DNA of 64,000 bases, taken from DATKYQ01 sp964640665 (GTDB lineage: Bacteria; Myxococcota; B64-G9). The stretch lies in assembly GCA_964640665.1 (NCBI GenBank), contig CAZXHT010000002.1, positions 62,001-126,000 on the forward strand, read 5' to 3'. Under the pieces are notes generated by a model that searched no databases, had not been told where the DNA came from, and saw nothing but the letters and a program-made list of their open reading frames with translations. Position numbers and translations under genes: made by a program. Positions 43,701 to 50,650 of this stretch are shown here, one piece after another. The number at the start of each line of letters is the position of its first letter. The first letter of the stretch is position 1.

Positions 43701-43900
43701 TTCCAGCCGTCGTCGAACTTGCCCGACCACTCGACTAGTGGCAAAGGAGCGCTAATCTTGGCGTCAGGAGGGGGAGATGCTTCTGCGACCTGTCCGCCCC
43801 CCATTTCCTGCGGTCCCTCTCGCCCCGGCGGGCAGCCGGTAAAAGCAACACAGACGAAAAACAGCAACGATCCCAAGATCCACGGTCGCAACGAGCGCAT
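37742..43900 (-). CDS. Alpha-2-macroglobulin family lipoprotein with thioester
   Basis: A 2052-residue envelope lipoprotein (lipobox AFTGC, Cys23). Bacterial alpha-2-macroglobulins trap attacking proteases by a bait region and a reactive thioester. The thioester motif is intact (YPYECTEQTL, C1515 to Q1518). MG1/MG2-type beta domains fill ~430–1150, a charged low-complexity stretch (~1190–1260) precedes the conserved SNFSETAFFQPQL/GSVTFEYEVPDSVTSW segment, and the thioester helical domain and receptor-like end follow. An N-terminal ~400-residue helical region makes it some 400 residues longer than the E. coli protein. GGGAGGA precedes the ATG. The usual neighbour, penicillin-binding protein 1C, is absent here. 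Confidence 0.9.
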   Translation of the reverse strand: MRSLRPWILGSLLFFVCVAFTGCPPGREGPQEMGGGQVAEASPPPDAKISAPLPLVEWSGKFDDGWKEFDKLTGEQKYEAASKLVVKMIAKAAEQKDSQEWTRALIRYVQLRTALHGYEKAVRFLKEQPWPEDLLGHSVLELFFAESLSTYGHNYSWEIRKREKVEAKGTVDLKAWTMEQIFTAAGQAYLEVFKHRDQLGNLPGKSLGEYIRNNDYPRKIRGSLRDAVCYLWVQLLADTTGWRPEQSNEIAMLPLKKLLGPARPLPASVSLGDPALHPLLKIAAIMGDLESFHAKRGEPEAAFEARLELLRRLQASFTQADDRAAIKHKLKERLKPVRKLAWWSVGMAALAEFTRTETDPDSLIRARKIAIEGHRVFPDSIGGRRCLSIAKSIEAPAYQLSGMAADAPNKRSILVTHKNLEKVFFRAYKVDLQKHIESTKDYNFFLDGRQLDKLLKKKPARAWSKDLPATPDYRLHKTFVIPPIERVGFYVIAASAREDFSRHDNQILAVNMVIGDLVMVTRQEQNKVEVNVLSGENGRPVPGVKVYLYKHDWNTKHHPVSVKTTGRAGTVDFRRSDSQSYFLLARKGKQLAIDPSYLYLYGYNKPRPVRSCLIYTDRSIYRPHQKISFKVIAYGGSASRTDLKTTPSARVTLSLMDANYQKVASKTLTTNSYGSAAGEFDIPGGRLLGRWQIQASPEGNATVRVEEYKRPTFEVKFKDPKNPLRLNRPASLSGDARYYFGLPVTNARVRWRVTRTPVYPWWWSYWYWGGGGGSRTQTVDTGSGSLGADGEFKIAFTPKADERLGKQNKDVTYRYSVSADVTDEGGETRSAKRAFRLGFVAVEAALSSNENFFMAGRAAAWTIARTNLDGNPAPGHGSWRLTPLVQPARAFLPADQPLPLPPGVSKDKAFMTGGDRQRARWNPGYRPEAVLRTWKEGAEISHGKLTHDDKGKAELKLSALRSGAYRLHYQTRDAFGADYSNSRDFVVADKKTSLALPALLEVERNSVKVGQTARIVALSGLSDQLLILDLYRDGKRFERRQLEAGKDSTLIEIPITEKDRGGFGLTLWVLQDHQLMRFQRSVFVPWDNKELKIEFGTFRDKLTPGTREKWSVKVTGPAGKDTAVAAAEVLAYMYDRSLDSFAPHNPPVPLSLFPSRTGCASVRTSLGQARSSWVRCDGFAPPPGYPSLQVDRLYFYSGYGIGGPGRRRGHRGKLRRSLATKAPMAAPCKSEKQKSAEVTASLDEAPAEEAGEISDSEDRSRDKAGKNAIGGESKPAAPVALRSNFSETAFFQPQLLTGTDGSVTFEYEVPDSVTSWNVWVHAITRDLSSGSLKKEARSVKDLMVRPYLPRFLREGDQAQLKVVVNNASDKPMQGTLTFDIVDADSKKSLLADFGLAPNDVKKSFSVKAGSGTNLTFAVKTPPRVGMVAFKVAARSGAFSDGELRPLPILPSRLHLSQSRFVSLKGDARRVMKFPDLARNDDPTLINEQMVVTLDAQLFYSVLSALPYLVNYPYECTEQTLNRFISTGILASMYKDFPAIERMAKKFAARKTRLERWDADDPNRKMALEETPWLQQAQGGRKSEYPLINVLDPRITRAQRDASLAKLKKAQTSIGAFPWFPGGPPSPYMTLYILYGFSKALEFGVDVPKDMVQRAWSYMKQHYVDHIVEECMTHYSCWEFITFLNYVLSNYPDVSWTNSVFSDTDRRRMLDFSFEHWRKHSPYLKGYLALTLHRMDRDKKARLVWESVMDSARTEKDMGTFWAPEDRGWLWYNDTIETHAFAVRTLLELMPNNEKLDGLVLWLFLNKKLNHWKSTRATAEVIYSLAKYLKQTNQLGVREAATVTIGDLKKSFVFEPDEYTGKKNQIVIPGPEVDPVTTSTVVVEKHTPGYMFASATWHFSTEKLPAEASGDFLKVTRKYFKRVKSGRETVLQPLAEGARLEPGDEIEVHLMLTSKHPVQYVHLRDPRPAGCEPVSITSRHRWALGIYWYEEVRDSGMNFFFENLPQGEYPFSYRMRAAIAGSFRIGPATVQPMYAPEFSAYSSGTSMTIKPAK

Positions 43901-44055
43901 GGTTTTCCTCCCTGGTCAGACTACTGACAGGTATTTGACGGATGAACTATTTTGCTCACAAAATGCAATACGATCCATATCGTCTGAGGATCTTTTTCAC
44001 AAGCAACTGAATCACCACCCCCGGGACGGATGTGGCATCCACGCGATCTTGCAGG

Positions 44056-44394
44056 CTATATGGTTTCCAAGAGGCGCTCGATTTCGGGGCGTAGGGGCGG
44101 CAGTTCGTTTTTGATGACTGTCCAGATAATGCTCAAGTCGACGCCGAAATATTCGTGGATGAGCTTGTCGCGCATTCCCGCCATGTATTGCCACGGCACA
44201 TCAGGGGCTTTCGACCGTATTTCTTCGGGGATGCGTTTGGCGGCTTCACCGATCACTTCCAGGCTGCGCACCACGGCATTGATTGTTTTACGGTCGTTCT
44301 TAAAGGCCGCAAAGGACATTGCCTCGGTAAACTCGACGGTCTCGTCTACGGCCTCGAGAATATCCTGCAGACTGTCACCGTAATCTCGCCTCAC
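44056..44394 (-). CDS. HepT-like HEPN ribonuclease toxin
   Basis: A 112-residue all-helical HEPN protein. The RNase motif RX4HXY is R75-DKLI-H80-E-Y82; in characterised HepT toxins the Tyr of this motif is AMPylated by the MntA antitoxin. The start is GTG 44394, overlapping the antitoxin stop as GTGA; a longer frame from 44481 would run deep into the antitoxin gene. The order antitoxin then toxin is usual for this type. Confidence 0.85.
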   Translation of the reverse strand: MRRDYGDSLQDILEAVDETVEFTEAMSFAAFKNDRKTINAVVRSLEVIGEAAKRIPEEIRSKAPDVPWQYMAGMRDKLIHEYFGVDLSIIWTVIKNELPPLRPEIERLLETI

Positions 44395-44864
44395 AGCATT
44401 GACACCTCGGCCAAAATACGCCTGCCGATACGCGGCTTGAGCGCCGCCCTGGATACCAAATCTACCCCGACACCGAGCCATTTACTCAGTTGTTCTTCCA
44501 GTTCCATGAATTTGAAAAATCCCACCGGCTGGTTGAACTCGACTAAGATGTCGACATCGCTTTTCGCGGTCGCCTCTTCGCGGACGCAGGAGCCAAAAAC
44601 TCCAATATTGCTGACCCCGTAGTCGTTCAACAGTTGTTCGCGACGTTCTTGTAAAATCGCCTTGATGTTTTTCAACCTGGGCGGCTCAGCCCCCAGAGCG
44701 GCCGCCCCCGATTTCAACCACTCGTCAAGCTCAGCGGTATCGAAGCGCCAGGCATTACCGACCTTGTGTGCCGGCATTTTTTTTGCCTGCGCCAGCTTGT
44801 AAAGCGTGGAACGCCCCATTTTCAGGTGCTTGGCCGCCCCTTCGATGGTCAACCAGTTTGTCAT
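44391..44864 (-). CDS. MntA-like nucleotidyltransferase antitoxin with N-terminal HTH
   Basis: A 157-residue fusion. Residues 1–52 are an excisionase/MerR-like helix-turn-helix (WLTIEGAAKHLKMGRSTLYKLAQ…HKVGNAWRFDTAELDEWL). Residues ~65–157 are a minimal nucleotidyltransferase with the complete GSX10DXD motif (G91-S92, D103-x-D105), as in MntA antitoxins that AMPylate HepT. Free-standing MntA proteins lack the HTH, so this one probably also represses its own promoter. ATG 44864 is the start that yields the full HTH; an upstream in-frame ATG at 44906 adds a hydrophobic stretch unlike the family. Confidence 0.85.
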   Translation of the reverse strand: MTNWLTIEGAAKHLKMGRSTLYKLAQAKKMPAHKVGNAWRFDTAELDEWLKSGAAALGAEPPRLKNIKAILQERREQLLNDYGVSNIGVFGSCVREEATAKSDVDILVEFNQPVGFFKFMELEEQLSKWLGVGVDLVSRAALKPRIGRRILAEVSML

Positions 44865-44909
44865 TTCGATTTCCAGTAAATAACATAAAAAGATAAATAT
44901 GAACAACTA

Positions 44910-45095
44910 TTACCAAGGATAAACAACTACCACCGAAAAGTCAAACACAGCCTTCTCAATGAATCTCGCTGCTACTGCCAGGTTCCTTGCTGAAGGGCTG
45001 TGCGCCACCAGCAACGGGGCCTTGATCCTTGCGACCAGTTCAAGCGGTGACCTCTTCTCCGCCTTGCGCCGATCCGCGCTCTTTTCGTACACCAT
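44910..45095 (-). pseudogene. Possible fragment of an S9 (prolyl oligopeptidase) hydrolase
   Basis: A 61-codon frame reads EKRSPLELVARIKAPLLVAHS, close to the RSPL..V..I..PLL..HG stretch before the catalytic Asp of S9 peptidases. The expected HGxND continuation is lost, and an in-frame stop precedes it by about 30 bases. If real, it is a decayed scrap of an ancestral gene broken by arrival of the HepT/MntA module. The plus strand here (to 45218) shows nothing convincing. Confidence 0.25.
44916..44944 (-). promoter_or_regulatory. Candidate promoter of the HepT/MntA operon
   Basis: Minus-strand TTGACT (44944–44939), 17 bases, TATCCT (44921–44916), giving a leader of roughly 45 bases. The direct repeat AACAACTA at 44902 and 44922 lies at and just below the -10 box and might be bound by the HTH of the antitoxin. 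Confidence 0.4.
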
Positions 45096-45218
45096 CTTGC
45101 GTGCGTCCTTGAGCTACACTCCCACCGGCACATCGAAAGCTATCGAAAGATAAACAGAATCTATATCACAAACAAGCGGCAGTTGCATCATACTCGGCCC
45201 GGTGGTACCTTTTGCGCC

Positions 45219-46094
45219 GTGAAATTGCTGCGTTCTAGTATTATTGCCATCTTGTGGCTCGGCGTGCTGTGGGCGGTCTCGCTGCCTGTCGGCTGCGCGC
45301 ACGGGGCTCGCATCGTTCTCGATGATCCGGCCGGCGATGACAACGGGCCCGGCTCTTATCGTTACCCAGACAATCCCGCCTTCGGCGCGGGCAGCTTCGA
45401 TCTGCGCCGATTCTCCTTGACCCTCGAAAAAGACTACTGGGTGGTGTCAATCGCCTTCGCGGCCAGGGTCAAGCGGGCGCCGGTTTTCGTGTCGCGCGAC
45501 GACCGGCGCGATCTCTTCATGCAAACCGTCGACGTCTACCTGCGAACCTGCGCGGAAAAGGGCCACCTCGACAGCCTGCCCGGCCGCGGAGTGATGTTCG
45601 CCCCGGGACAGGCATGGAATCGAGCACTGGTTCTCTCGCCCGTGCCCGGGCTGCTGCGCGAGGCTCTCGACAAGACCTTCCCCGGCGCCGGGGATGTTTT
45701 CGTGCCGCGCAGGGTGCGCATAAGCGGTCACAGGCTCGTGGCCAGGGTGCCGGTCGCTTTCCTGGGGCAGGCTTGGCCCGCGGCGGTATCCGTGCTGGTC
45801 TCCGCGACCCGCTTTTCCCCCTCGTTCGATCTGATCGACCGCGCCCGGGGGCGCCTGGCTCCCGAGGGACTGGTGATGACGGTTGAGAAATCGGCTGGCG
45901 AGTGCCGCCTGGACGATGCCGGCGGAATAGCCTGCCACTTTTCCGGTTGCGATCCGTGCGGCGGGCATCCAAACGTTATCGACCTGCTCGCGCCCGAGGG
46001 AACACAGACGGATCTTCTTTCCAGCTACAACCCAGACACCGGCGAGCCGGCCAGAATTCCGCTTGTCGCGGTCGGCCCGTCCGACAAGGAGTAG
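45219..46094 (+). CDS. Lipoprotein with glucodextranase-type DOMON-like domain
   Basis: A 291-residue lipoprotein (signal peptide, lipobox SLPVGC). The mature part starts LDDPAGDDNGPGSYRYPDNPAF…GSFDLRRF, the signature of the glucodextranase C-terminal (DOMON-like, carbohydrate-binding) domain, usually found attached to extracellular amylases or pullulanases. Here it stands alone. It ends with four cysteines (ECRLDDAGGIACHFSGCDPC) that could pair. GTG 45219 is taken as the start because it gives a compact signal peptide. The ABC-transporter ATPase follows after nine bases, so it probably captures or senses alpha-glucans for the importer. Confidence 0.78.
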   Translation: MKLLRSSIIAILWLGVLWAVSLPVGCAHGARIVLDDPAGDDNGPGSYRYPDNPAFGAGSFDLRRFSLTLEKDYWVVSIAFAARVKRAPVFVSRDDRRDLFMQTVDVYLRTCAEKGHLDSLPGRGVMFAPGQAWNRALVLSPVPGLLREALDKTFPGAGDVFVPRRVRISGHRLVARVPVAFLGQAWPAAVSVLVSATRFSPSFDLIDRARGRLAPEGLVMTVEKSAGECRLDDAGGIACHFSGCDPCGGHPNVIDLLAPEGTQTDLLSSYNPDTGEPARIPLVAVGPSDKE

Positions 46095-46103
46095 TGTGAG
46101 ATC

Positions 46104-47186
46104 ATGGCCGGAGTAGTCTTGAAAAACGTTACCAAGCGTTTCGGCGAAGTGGTGGCGGTACGCGACGTAAGTATCGAGATAGAAGAAGGCGAGTTTTTGG
46201 TGCTGGTCGGACCTTCCGGTTGCGGCAAAACCACTACGCTGCGCATGGTGGCCGGGCTCGAGGAAATATCGGAAGGCGATCTGCTGATCGACGGCAAGCG
46301 CATGAACGACGTGCATCCCAAGGATCGCGACATCGCCATGGTTTTCCAGTCCTACGCCCTCTATCCCCACATGAACGTCATGCAGAACATGAGCTTCGGC
46401 CTCAAGATGCGCGGTATGAAAAAAGCCGAGGTTAAAAAGCGCGTCGGTGAAGCGGCCGAGATTCTGGGACTCGGCGATCTGCTGAGTCGTAAACCCAAGG
46501 AACTTTCCGGCGGCCAGCGCCAGCGAGTGGCCATGGGGCGGGCGATCGTGCGCAAACCCAAAGTTTTCTTGTTCGACGAGCCGCTTTCCAACCTGGATGC
46601 CAAGCTGCGGGTGCAGATGCGTGCCGAGATAGCCAAACTTCACCGGCGCATTGGCACCACCATCATCTATGTCACACACGACCAGGTCGAAGCCATGACG
46701 CTGGCCGATCGTATAGTAGTCATGCAGGGTGGCCTGGCCCAGCAAATGGGCGCGCCGCTCGATGTGTTCGAACATCCCCGCAACCGATTCGTGGCCGGAT
46801 TCATCGGCAGCCCACCGATGAACTTTTTGCCCTGCACTCTCGACCAAGACGCGCACATCAAGGGGGACGGCTTTAATATAGCCTTGCCCGTGAGCCTACG
46901 ACACGCGGTCGAGGGCAAGAAGGGCGATGTCGAACTCGGGATCCGGCCGACCAATATAGGACTTCGAAGCGCGGAACAGGCAGACAGCCACGGCCCGAGA
47001 GGAGTGGTGGAAGTCATTGAGCCGATGGGCACGGAGACCTTTTTGAGCATACGCGTCGGCGAGGCGGCGCTTATCGTCAGGGACGAGGCTCGCAGTGAAG
47101 CCAAGGTCGGTGACGAGGTGGAACTCGTCCCGGACATCGAGCGGGCTCACTTGTTCGACGGCAGCACGGGCGAGACAATTTTCTAA
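46104..47186 (+). CDS. malK: Sugar ABC transporter ATP-binding protein (MalK/UgpC/MsmX type)
   Basis: A 360-residue ATPase that powers sugar import. Walker A GPSGCGKTT, Q-loop VFQSYALYPHM, signature LSGGQRQRV, Walker B VFLFDEPLSNLD and H-loop THDQVEAM are all canonical; residues ~240–360 are the TOBE/regulatory domain found in carbohydrate importers. It is 9 bases after the DOMON lipoprotein gene and 16 bases before the fused binding protein–permease gene. Close relatives serve maltose, glycerol-phosphate or mixed oligosaccharides, so the symbol rests on family and context only. Confidence 0.92.
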   Translation: MAGVVLKNVTKRFGEVVAVRDVSIEIEEGEFLVLVGPSGCGKTTTLRMVAGLEEISEGDLLIDGKRMNDVHPKDRDIAMVFQSYALYPHMNVMQNMSFGLKMRGMKKAEVKKRVGEAAEILGLGDLLSRKPKELSGGQRQRVAMGRAIVRKPKVFLFDEPLSNLDAKLRVQMRAEIAKLHRRIGTTIIYVTHDQVEAMTLADRIVVMQGGLAQQMGAPLDVFEHPRNRFVAGFIGSPPMNFLPCTLDQDAHIKGDGFNIALPVSLRHAVEGKKGDVELGIRPTNIGLRSAEQADSHGPRGVVEVIEPMGTETFLSIRVGEAALIVRDEARSEAKVGDEVELVPDIERAHLFDGSTGETIF

Positions 47187-47202
47187 GACAGGGACAGGTT
47201 TT

Positions 47203-49434
47203 TTGAGGCGCACGATCTCATGTTTGCTGTTTGGGTTGCTTTTAGCGCCCGGCGCGCTTGCCGGAGAGACAATCACTCTCTGGCACTCCTACCGTGCCCA
47301 GGAGCGCGACGCGCTTGAAAAGACGATCTCCGAGTTCAACACAACGCATAAGAACATTCAGATCAAGACCGTCTTCGTCCCTTATGACGCCTACCTCGAC
47401 AAGCTGACCGCGGCCATACCCCACGGACACGGCCCGGATATATTCATCGCGGCCCACGATCGCATCGGCGGCTGGGCCGACTCGGGGCATATCGCTCCGC
47501 TCGACGGCTACCTCAAGCCCGGCATGAAAGATCGCTTTTTCAAAAAGACGATCGATCCGCTGGTATATCGCCGCAAGCTCTACGGCCTGCCGACTGCCTT
47601 CAAGAGCGCGGCCCTGTTCTACAACAAGAAGATGATAGCCAGTCCGCCGGCCGACACCGACCGGATGATTGCCCTGGCGCGTTCTTTTGCCGGCCGCAAG
47701 AACCCTGACGGCCAGCCGATCTACGGACTGGTGTGGGAACATTCGGATCTCTACTTTCATGCCGCTTGGCTGTTCGGTTTCGGCGGCGGCCTGTTCGACA
47801 ACAAGCAGAACCTGGCGCTCGATTCGCCCGAGAACGCCGCCTCGCTGGCCTTCATGCATCACCTGGTGGCCGAGCTGAAGTTGGCCCCCCAGGACGCGAC
47901 TTCGATCAAAGTGACTTCACTGTTCAACAGCGGTCGCGCGGCCATGGTCATCAACGGGCCCTGGTTTCGGGGCGAGATCGACACTCGACGGGTAGACTAC
48001 GGCGTGGCCGTGCTGCCCGAGATAAGCCAAAGCGGCCGGCATGCCATGCCATTCGTCGGCGCGGAGGCCTTCCTGCTCTCGGCGCACACCAAGCATCCCG
48101 CCCAGGCCTTCACTGTGATTGAACAGTTAACCCGGGACGCCGCCGCCAGGGTGCGAATTCTCGAGGGGTTTCAACCGGTGGCCAACATCCAGCTCTACGA
48201 CGATCCAGCCGTGCGAGCCGATCCTGTCATGGGCGTTTTTCGCGGGCAGCTCAAGTACGCGGTGCCCATGCGCAACACGCCCGAGATGCGCATGGTCTGG
48301 GTGCCGATGAACCACGCCCTGGTGAACGCCGTGACCGGTCGAGCCACGCCCGAGCAGGCCTTGACCGAGGCCCAGTTGAGGGCCGGCTCGCAGATAGCCG
48401 GGTTCCGCAAGGGCCGGGCGCTAAAGGCGGCAGGCACCGGCAGCGATCAGTTCGTGCGCGCCCTGGCCTGGGGTTGCGGCGGCGGGTTGCTGGTGCTGCT
48501 TATCTTTGTAGCCGTCTTCTTCAGGCGTTTCAAACGACTGCTGCATGATGCCTGGCACGAGAAGAGCGCCTATGCATACATCGGACCGGCCATGCTGGCC
48601 ATAGCGGTGTTGGTTTTCGTGCCTTTCTTGGTCGGTCTGGGGCTTGGTTTCTTCCGCTATTACCAGGGCGAGTACTTCTACGTCGGCGCCAAGAACTTCA
48701 CCGACATTCTCTCGTCCCGCGAGTATCCAATAAGCGATCCGTTCAGTTTCTACTACAAACTTTTTATTACCGTCATCTGGACGGCCGCCAACGTCTTCAT
48801 CCACGTGGCGCTGGGACTCTCGCTTGCGCTGCTTTTGAAAAATCCGCTGCTGAAGATGAAGGCTGTCTATCGGGTGCTGCTTATTATTCCCTGGGCCATT
48901 CCCAACTACATCACCGCCATCATCTGGCGCGGCATGTTCGATGCCGACGACGGGGTTATAAACCACCTTTTTGGAATCGTGGGCTACTCGTGGTGGAACT
49001 CCACCGGCTCGGCTTTCGCGGCCAACCTGGTGGCCAACTGCTGGCTGGGTTTTCCCTTCATGATGGTGGTTTGCCTGGGCGCGCTGCAGTCGATCCCCAA
49101 GGATCTCTACGAGGCGGCCGATGTCGACGGGGCGAGTCGATTCCACAAGTTCCGCCACATCACCTTGCCGTTGCTCAAGCCGGCCCTGTTTCCGGCCATT
49201 ATCCTGGGAACAATCTGGACCTTCAACATGTTCAACATCATTTACTTGGTCAGTCGCGGGGCGCCCAACGGAGGCACCGACATTTTGGTGATCGAGGCTT
49301 TTCGCTGGGCTTTCGAGCGCGGAGATCGCTACGGCTACGCTGCGGCCTACTCGACTTTAATCTTCGCCATTCTGTTTCTGTACACGCTGATGACCAATCG
49401 CATCACGCGCGCAACCGAGGGAGCCTTCGACTGA
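47203..49434 (+). CDS. Fused sugar-binding protein and MalF-type permease
   Basis: A 743-residue protein combining two parts that are normally separate. A signal sequence (LLFGLLLAPGALAG) precedes a MalE-type solute-binding domain (~20–410; ETITLWHSYRAQERDALEKTI, GLPTAFKSAALFYNKKM, AAMVINGPWF). A helix at ~420–443 leads to a MalF-type permease of about six helices with the EAA loop EAADVDGASRFHKFRHITLP (~637) that docks on MalK. The binding domain is thus tethered to the membrane next to the channel. The start is TTG 47203, with GGGACAGG five bases upstream and no usable ATG before the signal sequence. The MalG-like gene starts one base after the stop. Confidence 0.88.
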   Translation: MRRTISCLLFGLLLAPGALAGETITLWHSYRAQERDALEKTISEFNTTHKNIQIKTVFVPYDAYLDKLTAAIPHGHGPDIFIAAHDRIGGWADSGHIAPLDGYLKPGMKDRFFKKTIDPLVYRRKLYGLPTAFKSAALFYNKKMIASPPADTDRMIALARSFAGRKNPDGQPIYGLVWEHSDLYFHAAWLFGFGGGLFDNKQNLALDSPENAASLAFMHHLVAELKLAPQDATSIKVTSLFNSGRAAMVINGPWFRGEIDTRRVDYGVAVLPEISQSGRHAMPFVGAEAFLLSAHTKHPAQAFTVIEQLTRDAAARVRILEGFQPVANIQLYDDPAVRADPVMGVFRGQLKYAVPMRNTPEMRMVWVPMNHALVNAVTGRATPEQALTEAQLRAGSQIAGFRKGRALKAAGTGSDQFVRALAWGCGGGLLVLLIFVAVFFRRFKRLLHDAWHEKSAYAYIGPAMLAIAVLVFVPFLVGLGLGFFRYYQGEYFYVGAKNFTDILSSREYPISDPFSFYYKLFITVIWTAANVFIHVALGLSLALLLKNPLLKMKAVYRVLLIIPWAIPNYITAIIWRGMFDADDGVINHLFGIVGYSWWNSTGSAFAANLVANCWLGFPFMMVVCLGALQSIPKDLYEAADVDGASRFHKFRHITLPLLKPALFPAIILGTIWTFNMFNIIYLVSRGAPNGGTDILVIEAFRWAFERGDRYGYAAAYSTLIFAILFLYTLMTNRITRATEGAFD

Positions 49435-49435
49435 C

Positions 49436-50623
49436 ATGCAACACTCTACCCGCTTCGGTCGCGCAATGACCCACGCCTTTCTGATCGTCTTCACTTTGAT
49501 AGTATTGTTTCCGGTCGTGAAGGTGTTCCAGATCGCACTCCAGCAGCGGCAGACGTTCGACATGCGCTTGGATCCACTTCCGGATGCCGATCTCTTGACG
49601 CTCGACAACTTCACGGATGTGGTTTCGCGCTCCAAGGCCGAAGGGCTGGGGCCCGAACTGTCCGCGGAGGACGTCTCCAGGCTTGCAGAATTTCTGTCTT
49701 CCGTGCCGCAGCCGAGCGCGGACGCGGACAGCGACGAGGCGGACGACGAGGACGAATGGGAAGTTCCGGCAGCGATGGCTTCTTTCATGAAAAACAAGCG
49801 CTGCTTCGCTTGTCACCTGTTGGGGGAAGAGGGGCGCGAGGGATTGGGCGGCGACCTTCGCTCGGCGGCAGCGCTTGGTAGATCCGGGATTGCCGAATGG
49901 CTTGCAGATCCGACGCGCGAGCGAGCGTCCGAGATGAACATCAGCGCCAAGCCCACCGGCCTGATGGAGCGCCGCAATGTCTGGGTCTTCGGCCACCAGT
50001 TGAGAAACAGTCTGATCGTCTCGCTGGTGACGACGCTACTGGGAATATTTCTGGCCTGCACTGCGGCCTATGCGTTCTCGCGCTTCCGTTTTCCCGGTCG
50101 GCGCGCGGGTCTTCTGAGCTTCTTGGTCATCCAGATGTTCCCCGGTACCATGATGATGATCCCGATTTACATCTTGATCGACAGGCTGGGCCTTTTGGAT
50201 CAGCTGCTAGGCCTGGTGCTGGTCTACTCGACCACGGCCATTCCATTCTGTGTCTGGATGTTGAAGGGATATTTCGACACCATCCCGAAAGAACTCGAGG
50301 AGTCGGCCATCATCGACGGAGCAAGCCGGGTGCGCATCTTCTGGAGCATAGTGCTGCCGCTGGCCAAGCCGGCCATCGCCGTGACCGGCCTGTTTTCGTT
50401 CATGACAGCCTGGAACGAGTTCATCCTGGCCGCGACTTTCATGAACGAGGAGACATCGGTCACACTGCCGGTGATGCTCAACGGTTTCGTCTCCAGGACG
50501 ACGGTCGAATGGGGGCACTTCGCCGCCGGGGCGATCATCGTCTCGATTCCGGTGGTGGCCCTGTTCTTCTTGCTGCAGCGCCACCTGGTGGGAGGCTTGA
50601 CGGCGGGCGGGGTGAAGGGATAG
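49436..50623 (+). CDS. MalG-type permease with an inserted cytochrome c-like domain
   Basis: A 395-residue inner-membrane permease of the sugar ABC importer. Helix 1 is at ~13–33 and the conserved LTLDNFTDVV follows, but about 125 extra residues separate it from the next expected segment WVFGHQLRNSLIVSL (~183–200). The insert holds a helix (LSAEDVSRLAEFLSS), an acidic linker (DADSDEADDEDEWE) and the haem-c motif C123-F-A-C126-H127 in KNKRCFACHLLGEEG, then GLGGDL, IAEWLADP and Met167, which matches the order of a class I cytochrome c (CxxCH, G..GP.L, WL..P, axial Met). This loop lies in the periplasm, where haem c is attached. The rest is normal MalG, with the EAA loop EESAIIDGASRVRIF. Frame and base composition are continuous. 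Confidence 0.85.
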   Translation: MQHSTRFGRAMTHAFLIVFTLIVLFPVVKVFQIALQQRQTFDMRLDPLPDADLLTLDNFTDVVSRSKAEGLGPELSAEDVSRLAEFLSSVPQPSADADSDEADDEDEWEVPAAMASFMKNKRCFACHLLGEEGREGLGGDLRSAAALGRSGIAEWLADPTRERASEMNISAKPTGLMERRNVWVFGHQLRNSLIVSLVTTLLGIFLACTAAYAFSRFRFPGRRAGLLSFLVIQMFPGTMMMIPIYILIDRLGLLDQLLGLVLVYSTTAIPFCVWMLKGYFDTIPKELEESAIIDGASRVRIFWSIVLPLAKPAIAVTGLFSFMTAWNEFILAATFMNEETSVTLPVMLNGFVSRTTVEWGHFAAGAIIVSIPVVALFFLLQRHLVGGLTAGGVKG

Positions 50624-50650
50624 GCAGGTGTTTGACTTGGAGGTGTCCGG

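Noticed and set aside
44959..45153. 64-codon plus-strand frame before the DOMON lipoprotein gene
   Set aside because: No ribosome site and no family; the only faint similarity in this stretch is on the minus strand.
45447..46856. 469-codon minus-strand frame opposite the lipoprotein and MalK genes
   Set aside because: It spans two genuine plus-strand genes and shows no domain.
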